Origin: Actinacidiphila yanglinensis
Lineage (GTDB): Bacteria; Actinomycetota; Actinomycetes; Streptomycetales; Streptomycetaceae
DNA length: 64,000 nt
Direction: 5' to 3'
Assembly: GCF_900107965.1 (NCBI RefSeq)
Contig: NZ_FNVU01000012.1
Span: 1-64,000 of the forward strand
The notes beneath the pieces are model-generated. The model saw only the letters and a program-made list of their open reading frames with translations. It was not told the origin of the DNA and did no database searches. Position 1 is the stretch's first letter, and every line of letters starts with the position of its first letter. This document shows positions 41,039 through 49,921 of the stretch, in pieces. Both the position numbers and the translations under genes were made by a program.

Positions 41039-42822
41039 CCGCCCATCCCGCTGAGGCCGGTCGGCACGTGCATCTTCTCGACGGTCTTCCCACCGCCGAC
41101 GTACATGTGCACCCCGCACGGCAGGCACGGGTCGAAGCTGCGCACCGCCCGCATGATGTCGATGCCCTTGAAGTTCTCCGGCGGGTTCTCCTCGAAGATC
41201 GGCGTGTTCTGCACCGCGTCCTCGTACGGGCCCGGCGTGCCGAACGAGTCGCGGGTGCTGGCGTTCCACGGGGTCGGCGGGTAGGGGTGGTAGTTGGCGA
41301 TCTTGCCGTCGCGGATCACCATGTGGTGGGACAGCACCCCGCGCACCGCCTCGGTGAAGCCGCAGCCCAGGCCCTCGTCGGGCACCTCGAACTTCTCCCA
41401 GGTCTGGCTGCGCCCGGCGCGTACCTCGGCCAGCCCCTTCTCGGCGAAGTGCAGCGCCACCGCGGCGGCGTAGGCCTGGAAGTAGGTGCGGGCCCGGTTG
41501 CGCTCCAGGGCGTTGGACCACTTCGGGATCTTCCACTCGAAGCTGGTCTCCGGCTTCGTCATGGTCCGCGGCAGGTTGATCTGCACGCTGCTGCCGGTCG
41601 CCTTGACGTAGCCGATGTCGACCAGGCCGGACAGCGCCGTGGACCACAGCCGCGCGATCGGACCGCCGCCGGTGTCCAGCGCCAGGTGGTCCTTGCCGTC
41701 GAACCAGCGCGGCGACATCACCCAGCTGTACTTGTCGTCGAAGTTCCGCTTCTGCGGGGCCGGGATGGTGTGCTGGTTCCACGGGTGCCGCGGGTCGACC
41801 GGGTTGCCGAGCGGGTCGTGGGTGACGAACTGCTCCTTGCCGGCCCAGTCCTCGTAGTACGAACTGCCCAGCAGGATGCGGATGCCGAGGTTGATCTCGG
41901 TGAGGTCGTTGGTGACCAGCTTGCCGTCCACGATCACGCCCGGGGTGACGAACATCCGCCGGCCCCAGTCGGTCATGTTGCGGTAGGTGAAGTCGCAGTG
42001 CTCCGGGTCGTTGAGCGCGCCCCAGCAGCCGAGCAGCACCCGCCGCCGGCCGACCTCCTCGTAGCCGGGCAGCGCCTCGTAGAAGAAGTCGAACAGGTCG
42101 TCGTGCAGCGGCACCACGCGCTTCATGAACTCGACGTAGCGCATCAGGCGGCTGAGGTAGTCCGTGAACAGCTGCACCGACGCGACGGTGCCCACGCCGC
42201 CCGGGTAGAGCGTGGAGGGGTGCACGTGGCGCCCCTCCATCAGGCAGAACATCTCCCGCGTGTAGCGGCTGACCTGGAGCGCCTCGCGGTAGAACTCGCC
42301 CTCGATCGGGTTGAGCGAGCGCATGATGTCCGCGATGGTCCGGTAGCCGTGCTCGCCGGCGTGCGGCGCCTCGGTGCGCTCGGCCAGCTCCAGCACGCCG
42401 GGGTTGGTCTCGCGGACCATCCGCTCGCAGTAGTCGACCCCCACCAGGTTCTCCTGGAAGATGTTGTGGTCGAACATGTACTCGGCTGACTCGCCGAGGT
42501 TGATGATCCACTCGGCCAGGTGCGGCGGCTTCACGCCGTACGCCATGTTCTGCGCGTACACCGAGCAGGTCGCGTGGTTGTCGCCGCAGATCCCGCAGAT
42601 CCGGCTGGTGATGAAGTGGGCGTCGCGCGGGTCCTTGCCGCGCATGAACACGCTGTAGCCACGGAAGACCGACGAGGTGCTGTAGCACTCGGCGACCTTC
42701 TTCTGCTTGAAGTCGATCTTCGTGTGGATGCCGAGGCTGCCCACGATCCGGGTGATCGGGTCCCAGGCCATCTCCACCAGACCGCTGCCGTCGCCGGCCG
42801 CCTTCGTCGTCGGTGAACTCAT
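41035..42822 (-). CDS. hhyL: [NiFe]-hydrogenase large subunit, group 1h (high-affinity)
   Basis: A 595-residue catalytic subunit. The two cysteine pairs that hold the Ni-Fe site are RICGICGDNH (Cys76, Cys79) and DPCLPCGVH (Cys566, Cys569, His572). After His572 a 23-residue tail (MYVGGGKTVEKM...) remains to be cleaved by the maturation protease encoded at 36891. DPCLPCGVH and the sequence around RICGICGDNHATC fit the actinobacterial group 1h (formerly group 5) enzymes that oxidise atmospheric hydrogen. No signal peptide is seen; the complex is probably cytoplasmic or peripherally membrane-attached. The gene follows hhyS by 98 bp. Confidence 0.96.
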   Translation of the reverse strand: MSSPTTKAAGDGSGLVEMAWDPITRIVGSLGIHTKIDFKQKKVAECYSTSSVFRGYSVFMRGKDPRDAHFITSRICGICGDNHATCSVYAQNMAYGVKPPHLAEWIINLGESAEYMFDHNIFQENLVGVDYCERMVRETNPGVLELAERTEAPHAGEHGYRTIADIMRSLNPIEGEFYREALQVSRYTREMFCLMEGRHVHPSTLYPGGVGTVASVQLFTDYLSRLMRYVEFMKRVVPLHDDLFDFFYEALPGYEEVGRRRVLLGCWGALNDPEHCDFTYRNMTDWGRRMFVTPGVIVDGKLVTNDLTEINLGIRILLGSSYYEDWAGKEQFVTHDPLGNPVDPRHPWNQHTIPAPQKRNFDDKYSWVMSPRWFDGKDHLALDTGGGPIARLWSTALSGLVDIGYVKATGSSVQINLPRTMTKPETSFEWKIPKWSNALERNRARTYFQAYAAAVALHFAEKGLAEVRAGRSQTWEKFEVPDEGLGCGFTEAVRGVLSHHMVIRDGKIANYHPYPPTPWNASTRDSFGTPGPYEDAVQNTPIFEENPPENFKGIDIMRAVRSFDPCLPCGVHMYVGGGKTVEKMHVPTGLSGMGG

Positions 42823-42920
42823 CGTGTCTGCCGTGCCCTTCGTCGTACGTGTCGTGGGGGGGAGGGAGTGCGCCGCGGTCGGTGGGCGCCGTCAGCGGGG
42901 GCGTGCGGGTGCGGCGCCCG

Positions 42921-44006
42921 TCACCAGGGCGGCCGGTAGCCGGTGGTCAGCTCGGGCTCGCGGTTGCGCCACTTCGGCTCCTGGTCGACGGTGTTCAGGG
43001 TCACCGAGCGCAGCCTGCGGATCACCGACCCGTACACGCCGCTGAGGGTGCTGGAGACCTTGCCGCCGGGCGGCTCGTCCATGAAGGGCATGAACTTGTC
43101 CGGGAAGCCCGGCATGGTGCAGGCGATGCAGATGCCGCCGACGTTCGGGCAGCCGCCGATGCCGTTCATCCAGCCGCGCTTGGGCACGTTGCACTTGACC
43201 ACCGGACCCCAGCAGCCCAGCTTCACCAGGCACTGGGGGGAGTCGTAGGTCGACGCGAACTGGCCCTGCTCGTAGTAGCCGGCCCGGTCGCAGCCCTCGT
43301 GCACGGTCGCGCCGAACAGCCAGGCGGGGCGCAGCTGGTCGTCGAGCGGGATCATCGGGGCGGCGCCGGTCGCCTGGTGCAGCAGGTACACCAGGGTCTC
43401 GGAGAAGTTGTCCGGCTGGATCGGGCAGCCCGGCACGCACACGATCGGGATCCCCGCGTGCGATTTCCAGTCCCAGCCGAGGTAGTCCGGCACGCCCATG
43501 GCGCCGGTCGGGTTGCCGGCCATCGCGTGGATGCCGCCGTACGTCGCGCAGGTGCCGATCGCCACCACCGCGAGTGCCTTCGGGGCGAGCCGGTCGATCC
43601 ACTCGCTGGTGGTGATCGGCTGGCCCGTCGCCGGGTCGTCGCCGAATCCGCACCAGTAACCCTCGGCCTTGATCGACTCGTTGGGGATGGAGCCCTCGAC
43701 GACCAGGACGAACGGGTCGATCTCGCCGCGCTCGCCCTTGAAGAACCACTCGATGAAGGTGTCGGCGCCGCCCACCGGGCCGCACTCGTAGTCGATCAGG
43801 GGCCAGTGCACCTGGATCTTGGGCAGGCCGGGCAGCACGCTGAGGGCGATCTCCTCGATGCTCGGCTGGGTGGCGGCGGTCAGCGAGACCGAGTCGCCGT
43901 CGCAGCTCAGGCCGGCGTTGATCCACAGGACGTGGATCGGCGACTCGTCGCCGGCCGCGTCGCTGTCCTGCGAGGTGCCGGCGGAGGCCGGCGACGGTGC
44001 GCTCAT
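42921..44006 (-). CDS. hhyS: [NiFe]-hydrogenase small subunit, group 1h
   Basis: A 361-residue Fe-S subunit. It starts without a Tat signal: LWINAGLSCDGDSVS places Cys35 and then Asp38 where standard small subunits have CxxC. Asp in the proximal cluster site is a known trait of the oxygen-insensitive actinobacterial-type enzymes. Other cluster ligands are in AIGTCATYGG, CVPGCPIQPDN, HEGCDRAGYYEQGQF, CLVKLGCWGPVVKCNVP and GGCPNVGGICIACTMPGFPDKF. It passes electrons from the NiFe site to an unknown acceptor. I chose the ATG at 44006 because GGAGG lies 7 nt upstream. First gene of the structural operon. Confidence 0.96.
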   Translation of the reverse strand: MSAPSPASAGTSQDSDAAGDESPIHVLWINAGLSCDGDSVSLTAATQPSIEEIALSVLPGLPKIQVHWPLIDYECGPVGGADTFIEWFFKGERGEIDPFVLVVEGSIPNESIKAEGYWCGFGDDPATGQPITTSEWIDRLAPKALAVVAIGTCATYGGIHAMAGNPTGAMGVPDYLGWDWKSHAGIPIVCVPGCPIQPDNFSETLVYLLHQATGAAPMIPLDDQLRPAWLFGATVHEGCDRAGYYEQGQFASTYDSPQCLVKLGCWGPVVKCNVPKRGWMNGIGGCPNVGGICIACTMPGFPDKFMPFMDEPPGGKVSSTLSGVYGSVIRRLRSVTLNTVDQEPKWRNREPELTTGYRPPW

Positions 44007-44394
44007 GGGGCTCCCTCCAGAGGGAGGTACGGGACGGAACATCGCATGTCAGACACCACCTTGCGGCGTGCCGGCGAGCCGCGGGAGGTCGAGCGCGGCC
44101 ATTCCGGTGGCCGCGCCGGAGCCCTCGGCGACCGGTGGCGAGGTGCGCACAGGTCCTCCTCGGACCACGACCCGACACGGGCGCCGGACGCGTCACCGGT
44201 GATCCTGCGCGGCTCCCGCCGCGTCGCCCGCACGCCCCCGCCGGGCTGTCACACGAAAGCGGGCCCGCGAACAGGACCACTTGGCGGGCGCGGCCGCGCG
44301 GGCGGGCGCGCGGGCCCGTACGGGTGCGCGGGCGCGGGGAGTTGGAGTGCGGGAGGCCGTCCCGGCCGGGCCCGGGGGAGGCGGGCCCGGCGTG
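44007..44394. other. 388-bp region upstream of the hydrogenase operon
   Basis: This gap between the MerR-like gene and hhyS holds the hhyS SD and must contain the hydrogenase promoter unless transcription reads through from the MerR gene. I see no convincing -35/-10 pair, no long palindrome and no gene with an SD; open frames here have the composition of chance shadows. Confidence 0.5.
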
Positions 44395-45009
44395 TCAGGC
44401 GTCAGCGTCCGCGGCGCCGGCGTCCCCGGCCAACCGCCGGGTCAGGCGCTCGCGGAGCAGGACGAGGCGGTCGATCTCCGCGTCCAGGGCGGCGAGCCTG
44501 CGGGCGACCACGCCGCCGGGCTCGGGCACGCAGCGCGGCGCGGGCGCGTCCACGAGCCGCTGCAGCCGGGGCGCGAGACCTCGCAGGTCCGCCACGGTGA
44601 AGCCGGCCGCCAGCAGGTCGCGGATCAGCCGCACGCGCGCGATGTCGGCCGGGCTGTACCGGCGCTGCCCCGACGCCGTGCGCTCCGGCGCCGCCAGCAG
44701 CCCGCGCTGCTCATAGAAGCGCAGCGCGCGCGGGGTGGTGCCGGCCGCGGCGGCGGCGTCGCCGATCCGGAGGGCCGCGGTGTCATCGCGCCGGGCGGCG
44801 GCTGCGCCGGGTGCCTCGGCCGGCCGCGGGGAGACCGCCGATCCGGTGCCGGTGCCCTCCGGGACGGTGGGCGCGGCCGGGTCCGGGGCGGTGGGCGCCG
44901 CCGCCCGGTGCCTGGGGCGGCGGGCAGCGGCGGCGGCGCGTGCCTCCGCGGTTCGGCCCGGCTCGGCGGTACCCGGGTGCGACGGGACGGCGATCTGCCC
45001 GGCGTGCAT
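44395..45009 (-). CDS. MerR family transcriptional regulator
   Basis: A 204-residue regulator. Residues 1-95 are an Ala/Pro/Arg-rich disordered extension. The MerR winged helix is at about 96-165: ALRIGDAAAAAGTTPRALRFYEQRGLL, RRYSPADIARVRLIRDLLAAGFTVADLRG, followed by a dimerisation coiled coil (RRLAALDAEIDRLVLLRERL). One cysteine in the effector region (RCVPEPG) gives no clear metal site. The ATG at 45009 has AGGAGG with 6-nt spacing. It reads toward hhyS, 388 bp downstream, and is a candidate regulator of the hydrogenase operon by position only. Confidence 0.87.
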   Translation of the reverse strand: MHAGQIAVPSHPGTAEPGRTAEARAAAAARRPRHRAAAPTAPDPAAPTVPEGTGTGSAVSPRPAEAPGAAAARRDDTAALRIGDAAAAAGTTPRALRFYEQRGLLAAPERTASGQRRYSPADIARVRLIRDLLAAGFTVADLRGLAPRLQRLVDAPAPRCVPEPGGVVARRLAALDAEIDRLVLLRERLTRRLAGDAGAADADA

Positions 45010-45085
45010 GCCTGACCTCCTGTGGTCGCGGTGGTGCGCTGCGTGCGAAGCCCGCCCGGGTCCGGGCGGGCGTACCACCGGACGT

Positions 45086-46117
45086 CTACACGTCGACGAT
45101 CACCGTGCCGAAGTGCCGGCCGCGCACCATGTCGGTGAACGCCCGAGGAGCCTCGTCGATGCCCGCGATCCGGGTGTGGGGGAAGCGGATCGCGCCGGAG
45201 CGCAGCCACTCACCGAACCGGGCGGTCCACTCCTGGCCCATCTCCGGGTGGTCCGTGCCGGCGTAGCCGCGCAGCGACACGCCCTTGAGGATCAGCCGGT
45301 AGCTGTCGACGGCGACCGGCGCACCGCCCCCGCCCCCCGCCGCCAGCTGGCCCGACAGCGCTCCGACCAGCGCGAAGCGCGCCCCCTGCCGGGCGGCGCC
45401 GACGGCCGCGGCGAGCTGCTCGCCGCCCACGTTGTCCAGCAGGACGTCCACCCCGTCCGGCGCCGCCCCGGCCAGCCGCTCGGCGAAGGACCCGGGCCCG
45501 TCGCCGCCGCGCAGCACCGCCGCGTCGTAGCCCACCTCGGCCACCAGCCGCTCGCCCTTCCGCGCCGAGCCGGTCGTGCCGATCACCCGTCCCGCGCCCA
45601 GCAGCCGCGCGATCTGGCCGGCGAGGCTTCCCACCGCGCCGGCCGCCCCGGTGACCAGCACGGTGTCGCCCGGCCGGATCGCGGCCAGCCGGGTCAGCGC
45701 CCCGTAGGCCGCCGTGCCCTGGTTGAGGTGCGCCACCGGGTCGGGCAGGGTGCCGTCCAGCCGCACGCACGCCTCCCGCGCCACCACGGCGTACTCCCGC
45801 CAGCCGAGCATGTGCAGCACCTGCTCGCCCGGCTGCGGGCCCTCGGCGTCGGAGGCCGCCACCACCTCGCCGATCGCCGGGCCGAAGAGCGTGTCGCCGG
45901 CCAGCAGCGGCGGCAGCGGGGCGTCCCGCACGGTTCCGCCCATCAGCGTGCGCAGCGCGGCGAAGACCATGAAGTGGCGGTTGCGCACCAGCACCTCGCC
46001 CGGGCCGGGCACCGGCACCGGCACCTCCGCCACCGTGAGGTGCCGTTCCTCCGGCAGCCCCTCGGGCACCTCGACCAGCCGTACCTCGCGCCCACTGCCG
46101 CCCACTGCCACACCCAT
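45086..46117 (-). CDS. MDR-family NADP-dependent oxidoreductase (PTGR/quinone reductase-like)
   Basis: A 343-residue zinc-free medium-chain dehydrogenase. It shows VRLVEVPEGLP, GEVLVRNRHFMVFAALRTLMGG, the NADP-binding GAAGAVGSLAGQIARLLGAGRVIGTTGS and LLDNVGGEQL, matching the leukotriene B4/prostaglandin reductase branch that reduces alkenals and enones with NADPH. I prefer the ATG at 46117, which has GGGAG 8 nt upstream; ATG at 46138 would add seven residues. Substrate in vivo unknown. No functional link to neighbours is evident. Confidence 0.88.
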   Translation of the reverse strand: MGVAVGGSGREVRLVEVPEGLPEERHLTVAEVPVPVPGPGEVLVRNRHFMVFAALRTLMGGTVRDAPLPPLLAGDTLFGPAIGEVVAASDAEGPQPGEQVLHMLGWREYAVVAREACVRLDGTLPDPVAHLNQGTAAYGALTRLAAIRPGDTVLVTGAAGAVGSLAGQIARLLGAGRVIGTTGSARKGERLVAEVGYDAAVLRGGDGPGSFAERLAGAAPDGVDVLLDNVGGEQLAAAVGAARQGARFALVGALSGQLAAGGGGGAPVAVDSYRLILKGVSLRGYAGTDHPEMGQEWTARFGEWLRSGAIRFPHTRIAGIDEAPRAFTDMVRGRHFGTVIVDV

Positions 46118-46429
46118 CGCCCGGCTCCCGTCGTCCATGCCTGCGTTCCGTGTCCCGCCAACCGAGGCGGGCCCTCGTCCGTGCCGCGCCGGGCGCGGCA
46201 CGGGGGCCCGGAATCACCGGGCGACCCGCCCTCCGCCCGGGCGCGCGCCGGAACGCTAACCCCTGACCCGCACGTCAAGGTCAAGCCGCTCAGATTCCCC
46301 CGTATGGCGCAACTCGAACACTTGGCGCACGCTGGAAATACGCTCCGGAGCAGCAGTGAAGGTCCGGGGGATGCGTCGCGGGTGCGGCCGCCCCGGGCCC
46401 CGCGCCGTCCGGCAGGAGGGAGGACCGGC

Positions 46430-47116
46430 ATGTACAGCAACGCCGAACCCATCACGCGGCCACCCGATCCGCGGGTCCTCGCCCGCCGGGTCGCCGAGCG
46501 CCGGCTCCAGCTCGGCCTGAGCGAGGGCGCTCTCGCGACCCAGGCGGGCATGGCGCCGCGCTACCTCCAGCACCTGCTCGGCGCGGGTGTCGACTTCGAT
46601 CCAGGCGGCTTCGTCCGGATCGCGGCCGCCCTCCATCTGTCCTACGAGGACCTGATCGAGGGCCGCATCACCCTGCCCCCCGGCCAGGGCGACCCGGTCG
46701 AGCACCCCGCCCTGCACCACCTCACGGTGCCCGAGTGCTGGGACCGGCTCGGCTCGCGGGGCGTCGGCCGGGTCGCGCTGCCGGTCGAGCCCAGCCCGGC
46801 CGTCATCCCGGTCAACTACGCGGTCGACGTGGAACCGTCCGACACGCAGTCGATCGTGTACCGCACGGCCCGCGACAGCGAGGCCGCCCCCGAGGCCGGC
46901 GCGGCGGTCTCCTTCGAGGTGGACCGGGTGGACGACCACGTCAGCCAGGGCTGGAGCGTCCTGGTCACCGGAGTCGCCGAGCACATCGACGACCCCGCGG
47001 TGGCGCACCGCCTCACCGAGCACCACGACACGGGGCCGTGGACCGGCGACGACGTGCCCCTGTGGGTGCGGATCTGCCCGGACCACGTCAGCGGGCGGCG
47101 GATCGGCCTGTTGTGA
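46430..47116 (+). CDS. XRE-type HTH fused to pyridoxamine-5'-phosphate-oxidase-like domain
   Basis: A 228-residue fusion. Residues 18-75 form a helix-turn-helix (RVAERRLQLGLSEGALATQAGMAPRYLQHLL, then FVRIAAALHLSYEDLIEG). Residues 90-225 form a split-barrel flavin-binding PNPOx-like domain (CWDRLGSRGVGRVALPVEPSPAVIPVNYAVD, VSFEVDRVDDHVSQGWSVLVTGVAEHI). GGAGG lies about 10 nt before the ATG. Such fusions are frequent in streptomycetes and may sense flavin, F420 or redox state, but the ligand is unknown. Confidence 0.88.
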   Translation: MYSNAEPITRPPDPRVLARRVAERRLQLGLSEGALATQAGMAPRYLQHLLGAGVDFDPGGFVRIAAALHLSYEDLIEGRITLPPGQGDPVEHPALHHLTVPECWDRLGSRGVGRVALPVEPSPAVIPVNYAVDVEPSDTQSIVYRTARDSEAAPEAGAAVSFEVDRVDDHVSQGWSVLVTGVAEHIDDPAVAHRLTEHHDTGPWTGDDVPLWVRICPDHVSGRRIGLL

Positions 47117-47264
47117 CCGCCCTACGACGGCACCGCCCCGCAACCGTCGCCAAGCCGGCTGCCCCCGTGGTGGGGCCGCTCGCCGCCTCGCCCCCCGGCG
47201 CCCATGCCCGGCGCCGGGCCGGGTAGGCGACAGGCGAAGGGCCGCGCGGAAGGAGGCGGGCACC

Positions 47265-48140
47265 ATGCGCCGTACGGTCGCCGTCGGAGTCGACGGTTCC
47301 CCGGCAAGTCTGGCCGCTGCGGACTGGGCGGCGCGCGAGGCGGTACGGCGGCAGGCGCCGCTGCGCCTGGTGAACGCCGCCGCCCCGCCGCCGGGGCTGA
47401 CCTCCACCGACCCGCGGCGCCCCCCGGACGACGACGCGTGGTCCCCGCACGCCCTCGCCGAGGACCTGCGCCGGGCCCACCCCGGCGCGCGGATCGACGT
47501 CGACCAGGTGGTCGGGCAGCCGCTGCCGGTGCTGTTCGCGGCGGCCGACGAGGCCGAACTGCTGGTGCTGGGCTCCCGGGGCGCCGGTGCCGCCGCCGGG
47601 TTCCTGCTCGGCTCGGTCCCGCTCACCGTCGTCGGGCAGGCGCCGGTGCCCGTGGTGCTGGTCAGGGCCGGAGGGCCGGCCGGGGCCGGGGCGCCCAGCG
47701 GCTCGGGCGCCGGCACGGAGGTGGTGCTCGGCCTGGACCTGGACCGGCCCAGCGACAGCGTCGTCGGGTTCGCCTTCGACGCCGCCGCCCGCCGCCTGGC
47801 CACCCTCCGCGTCGTGCACGGATGGAACGCGCCGCTGCCGTACGGTCTCGGCCCGGCGAGCGCCGACCCCGAGGCGCGGGAGGAACTCCAGGCCCACGAG
47901 ACCGGCGCGCTCGCCGAAGCGCTGGCGCCCTGGCGGGAGAAGTACCCGCACACCCACGTCGTCGGCGAGACCATCGTCGGGGACGCCGACCGGCACCTGC
48001 TGGGCGCCTCCGCGGAAGCGGCCCTGCTCGTCATCGGCCGCCGCCCGCGCGGCACCCGGATCTCGGCCCACCTCGGCTCGACGTCGCACTCGGTGCTGCA
48101 CCACGCCGTGGTCCCGGTCGCGGTGGTCCCGCACGACTGA
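47265..48140 (+). CDS. Tandem universal stress protein (UspA)
   Basis: A 291-residue protein with two USP domains. Domain 1 (1-140) starts TVAVGVDGSPASLAAADWAAREA and has the ATP-binding stretch GSRGAGAAAGFLLGSVPLTVV. Domain 2 (about 150-291) has EVVLGLDLDRPSDSVVGFAFD and ends GRRPRGTRISAHLGSTSHSVLHHAVVPVAVV. Tandem USPs bind ATP and are induced by stress or oxygen limitation in actinobacteria. GGAGG lies 8 nt before the ATG. Confidence 0.92.
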   Translation: MRRTVAVGVDGSPASLAAADWAAREAVRRQAPLRLVNAAAPPPGLTSTDPRRPPDDDAWSPHALAEDLRRAHPGARIDVDQVVGQPLPVLFAAADEAELLVLGSRGAGAAAGFLLGSVPLTVVGQAPVPVVLVRAGGPAGAGAPSGSGAGTEVVLGLDLDRPSDSVVGFAFDAAARRLATLRVVHGWNAPLPYGLGPASADPEAREELQAHETGALAEALAPWREKYPHTHVVGETIVGDADRHLLGASAEAALLVIGRRPRGTRISAHLGSTSHSVLHHAVVPVAVVPHD

Positions 48141-48216
48141 CGCGCCCCGCGCACGGCCCGCGGCACCCGGGAAACCCGCTGTTCGCAGGGAAGCCCGTGC
48201 TGGCATGCTCGGCCCC

Positions 48217-48663
48217 ATGACCTACCGCACCGCGACCCGGCGTGACCTGCCCGACGTCCTGGCACTCCTGGAGGGCGACGAGGACGTCGTGGACCCCGGG
48301 AGCGTCGAGATCGATGACGCCCACGAGCGCGCGTTCGCCGCGATCGCGGCGGACGACCGCAACGAGATCATCGTCCTGGAAGGGCCCGGCGGCGCGCTCC
48401 TCGGCTGCCTCCAGCTCACCTACATCCCCGGGCTGCCCCGGCTCGGCCAGGAGCGCGCGCTGATCGAGGCGGTGCGGATACGGGCCGACCGGCGCGGCGG
48501 CGGCCTCGGCCGCGAGATGGTGGCCTGGGCGGTCGAGCGGGCCCGCGACCGCGGCTGCGGCCTGGTCCAGCTGACCAGCCACACCCGCCGCGCCGACGCG
48601 CACCGCTTCTACGAGTCGCTCGGCTTCGTGCGCAGCCACCACGGGTTCAAGCTGGCGCTGTGA
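48217..48663 (+). CDS. GNAT family N-acetyltransferase
   Basis: A 148-residue acetyltransferase. The acetyl-CoA binding segment is IRADRRGGGLGREMVAWAVERARDRGC (the R-x-x-G-x-G motif as RRGGGLG), followed by LTSHTRRADAHRFYESLGFVRSHHGFKLAL, the typical end. Substrate unknown. ATG at 48217 fits the family start (MTYRTATRRDLPDVLAL); an ATG at 48205 is also in frame. A strong terminator hairpin follows. Confidence 0.88.
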   Translation: MTYRTATRRDLPDVLALLEGDEDVVDPGSVEIDDAHERAFAAIAADDRNEIIVLEGPGGALLGCLQLTYIPGLPRLGQERALIEAVRIRADRRGGGLGREMVAWAVERARDRGCGLVQLTSHTRRADAHRFYESLGFVRSHHGFKLAL

Positions 48664-48735
48664 CGGTGGTCCGGCCCCCGGTCGGCGCGGGCGGACCGGA
48701 GCGGCCCGCCCGCGGGTGAGCGCGCCCCGGACAGC

Positions 48736-48773
48736 CCGAAGGGCGGCGACCCGGTGGGGTCGCCGCCCTTCGG
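48736..48773. terminator. Bidirectional terminator hairpin
   Basis: Perfect 17-bp arms (48736-48752, 48757-48773) with loop GGTG lie between the convergent GNAT gene and the SLT-domain gene, 72 nt after one stop and 34 nt after the other. No clear U-run, as usual in this genome. Confidence 0.8.
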
Positions 48774-48807
48774 CGCGTTCATGCGTGACTGCCGGACCGT
48801 GGTCGGA

Positions 48808-49656
48808 TCAGTACGCGGAGTTCACGTTGTCCATGGAGCCGTACCGGTCCGCCGCGTAGTTGCAGGCGGCCGTGATGTTGGCGACCGGGTTGTAGATGTT
48901 CCAGGACGTGCCGGACACGTGGTAGGTGGAGAACGTCGGGTTGATCACCTGGAGCAGACCCTTCGAGGGGATGCCGTTGCGGGCGTTGATGTCCCACAGG
49001 TTGATCGCCTTCGGGTTACCGCTGGACTCGCGCATGATGTTGCGGTGGATCCCCTCGTAGCTGCCGGGGATGTGCTTCGCGTGCATGATGGCCAGCGACT
49101 GGCGGATCCAGCCGTCCAGGTTGTTGGCGTAGTGCTTCGCGGCGGGCTTCGCCTTCACGGCTGCGGCCTTCTTCGCCGCGGCGTGCTTCTTGGCGGCGGC
49201 CTTGGTCGCGGCCGCCTTCTTCGCCGCCGCGGCCTTCTTGGCGGCAGCGGCCTTCTTCACCGCTGCCTCGTGCACGGCCGCGTTGTGGGCGGCCGCCTTG
49301 TGCTCGGCCGCGGCCTTCTTCACCGCTGCCTTGTGGGCGGCCTCGGCCACGCGCTGCTTGGCGGCGGCGGCCAGGTCGGCCTTGTGCTGAGCGGCGTCCT
49401 TGACGGCCTTGGTGGGGGCCAGGCTGGACTGCGCGCTGATCTGCTGTACCGGCTTGCCGGCGGAGACGCTGAACCCGGTGGTGGCGTCGCTCGCCGCGGT
49501 CGCCGATCCAGCCCCGGCGGTCGCTTCCACGCCCACGACTGCCAGCAGGACCGCGGCTGCGGCGGTGGAGCCGGCAGCGGTGACCTTGTGCTTCTTGGAC
49601 AGCCGGTTGAACGAGGAGACGCCGGGGAGCTTCTTGGTGACCGTGGAGAACTGCAT
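48808..49656 (-). CDS. Secreted SLT-domain transglycosylase-like protein with Ala/Lys-rich linker
   Basis: A 282-residue cell-wall protein. Residues 1-75 include a basic N-terminus (FNRLSKKHKV) and a signal-peptide hydrophobic core (AAAAVLLAVVGVEATAGAG). About 85 residues of Ala/Lys/His-rich repeats (AAVKKAAA, AAKKAAA) follow as a wall-spanning linker. The C-terminal 85 residues form a lysozyme-like domain: GIHRNIMRESSGNPKAINLWDINARNGIPSKGLLQVINPTF, with the catalytic-type Glu in RESSGNP, and NITAACNYAADRYGS. It probably cleaves peptidoglycan during growth or spore germination. GAGGT lies upstream of the ATG, behind a hairpin leader. Confidence 0.9.
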   Translation of the reverse strand: MQFSTVTKKLPGVSSFNRLSKKHKVTAAGSTAAAAVLLAVVGVEATAGAGSATAASDATTGFSVSAGKPVQQISAQSSLAPTKAVKDAAQHKADLAAAAKQRVAEAAHKAAVKKAAAEHKAAAHNAAVHEAAVKKAAAAKKAAAAKKAAATKAAAKKHAAAKKAAAVKAKPAAKHYANNLDGWIRQSLAIMHAKHIPGSYEGIHRNIMRESSGNPKAINLWDINARNGIPSKGLLQVINPTFSTYHVSGTSWNIYNPVANITAACNYAADRYGSMDNVNSAY

Positions 49657-49721
49657 TGCGGGTTTACCTCTTCCGTTGGGGACCTGTGAATTGTTAGAGG
49701 TTCCGGATTCAACGGTCAAAA

Positions 49722-49753
49722 GCCCCATCTACGGACATTCCCGTAGGTGGGGC
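49722..49753 (-). promoter_or_regulatory. Attenuator-like hairpin in the SLT gene leader
   Basis: Arms 49722-49734 and 49741-49753 pair over 13 bp with one G-T type mismatch and a 6-nt loop. On the minus strand the hairpin is followed directly by TTTTGACC, giving an intrinsic-terminator look 66 nt upstream of the SLT start codon. A hairpin-plus-U element in a leader suggests transcription attenuation, as in riboswitch-controlled cell-wall hydrolase genes. I could not match a known riboswitch. Confidence 0.55.
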
Positions 49754-49921
49754 CGGAAGAGGAAAAGGGGTCCTGTGCATCCGCATGGCAAGGCGGCGGG
49801 CGGGGTGGAAGGGCTACTAAGGCGATTAGTTTGTGACGTGGGTTATATCGAGGGGATCACAGAGCACCCTCTCGGCTGTCACCCGGTGTAGGCGCGGAAT
49901 TGCGGAGGGTCCCGGTTTTCG

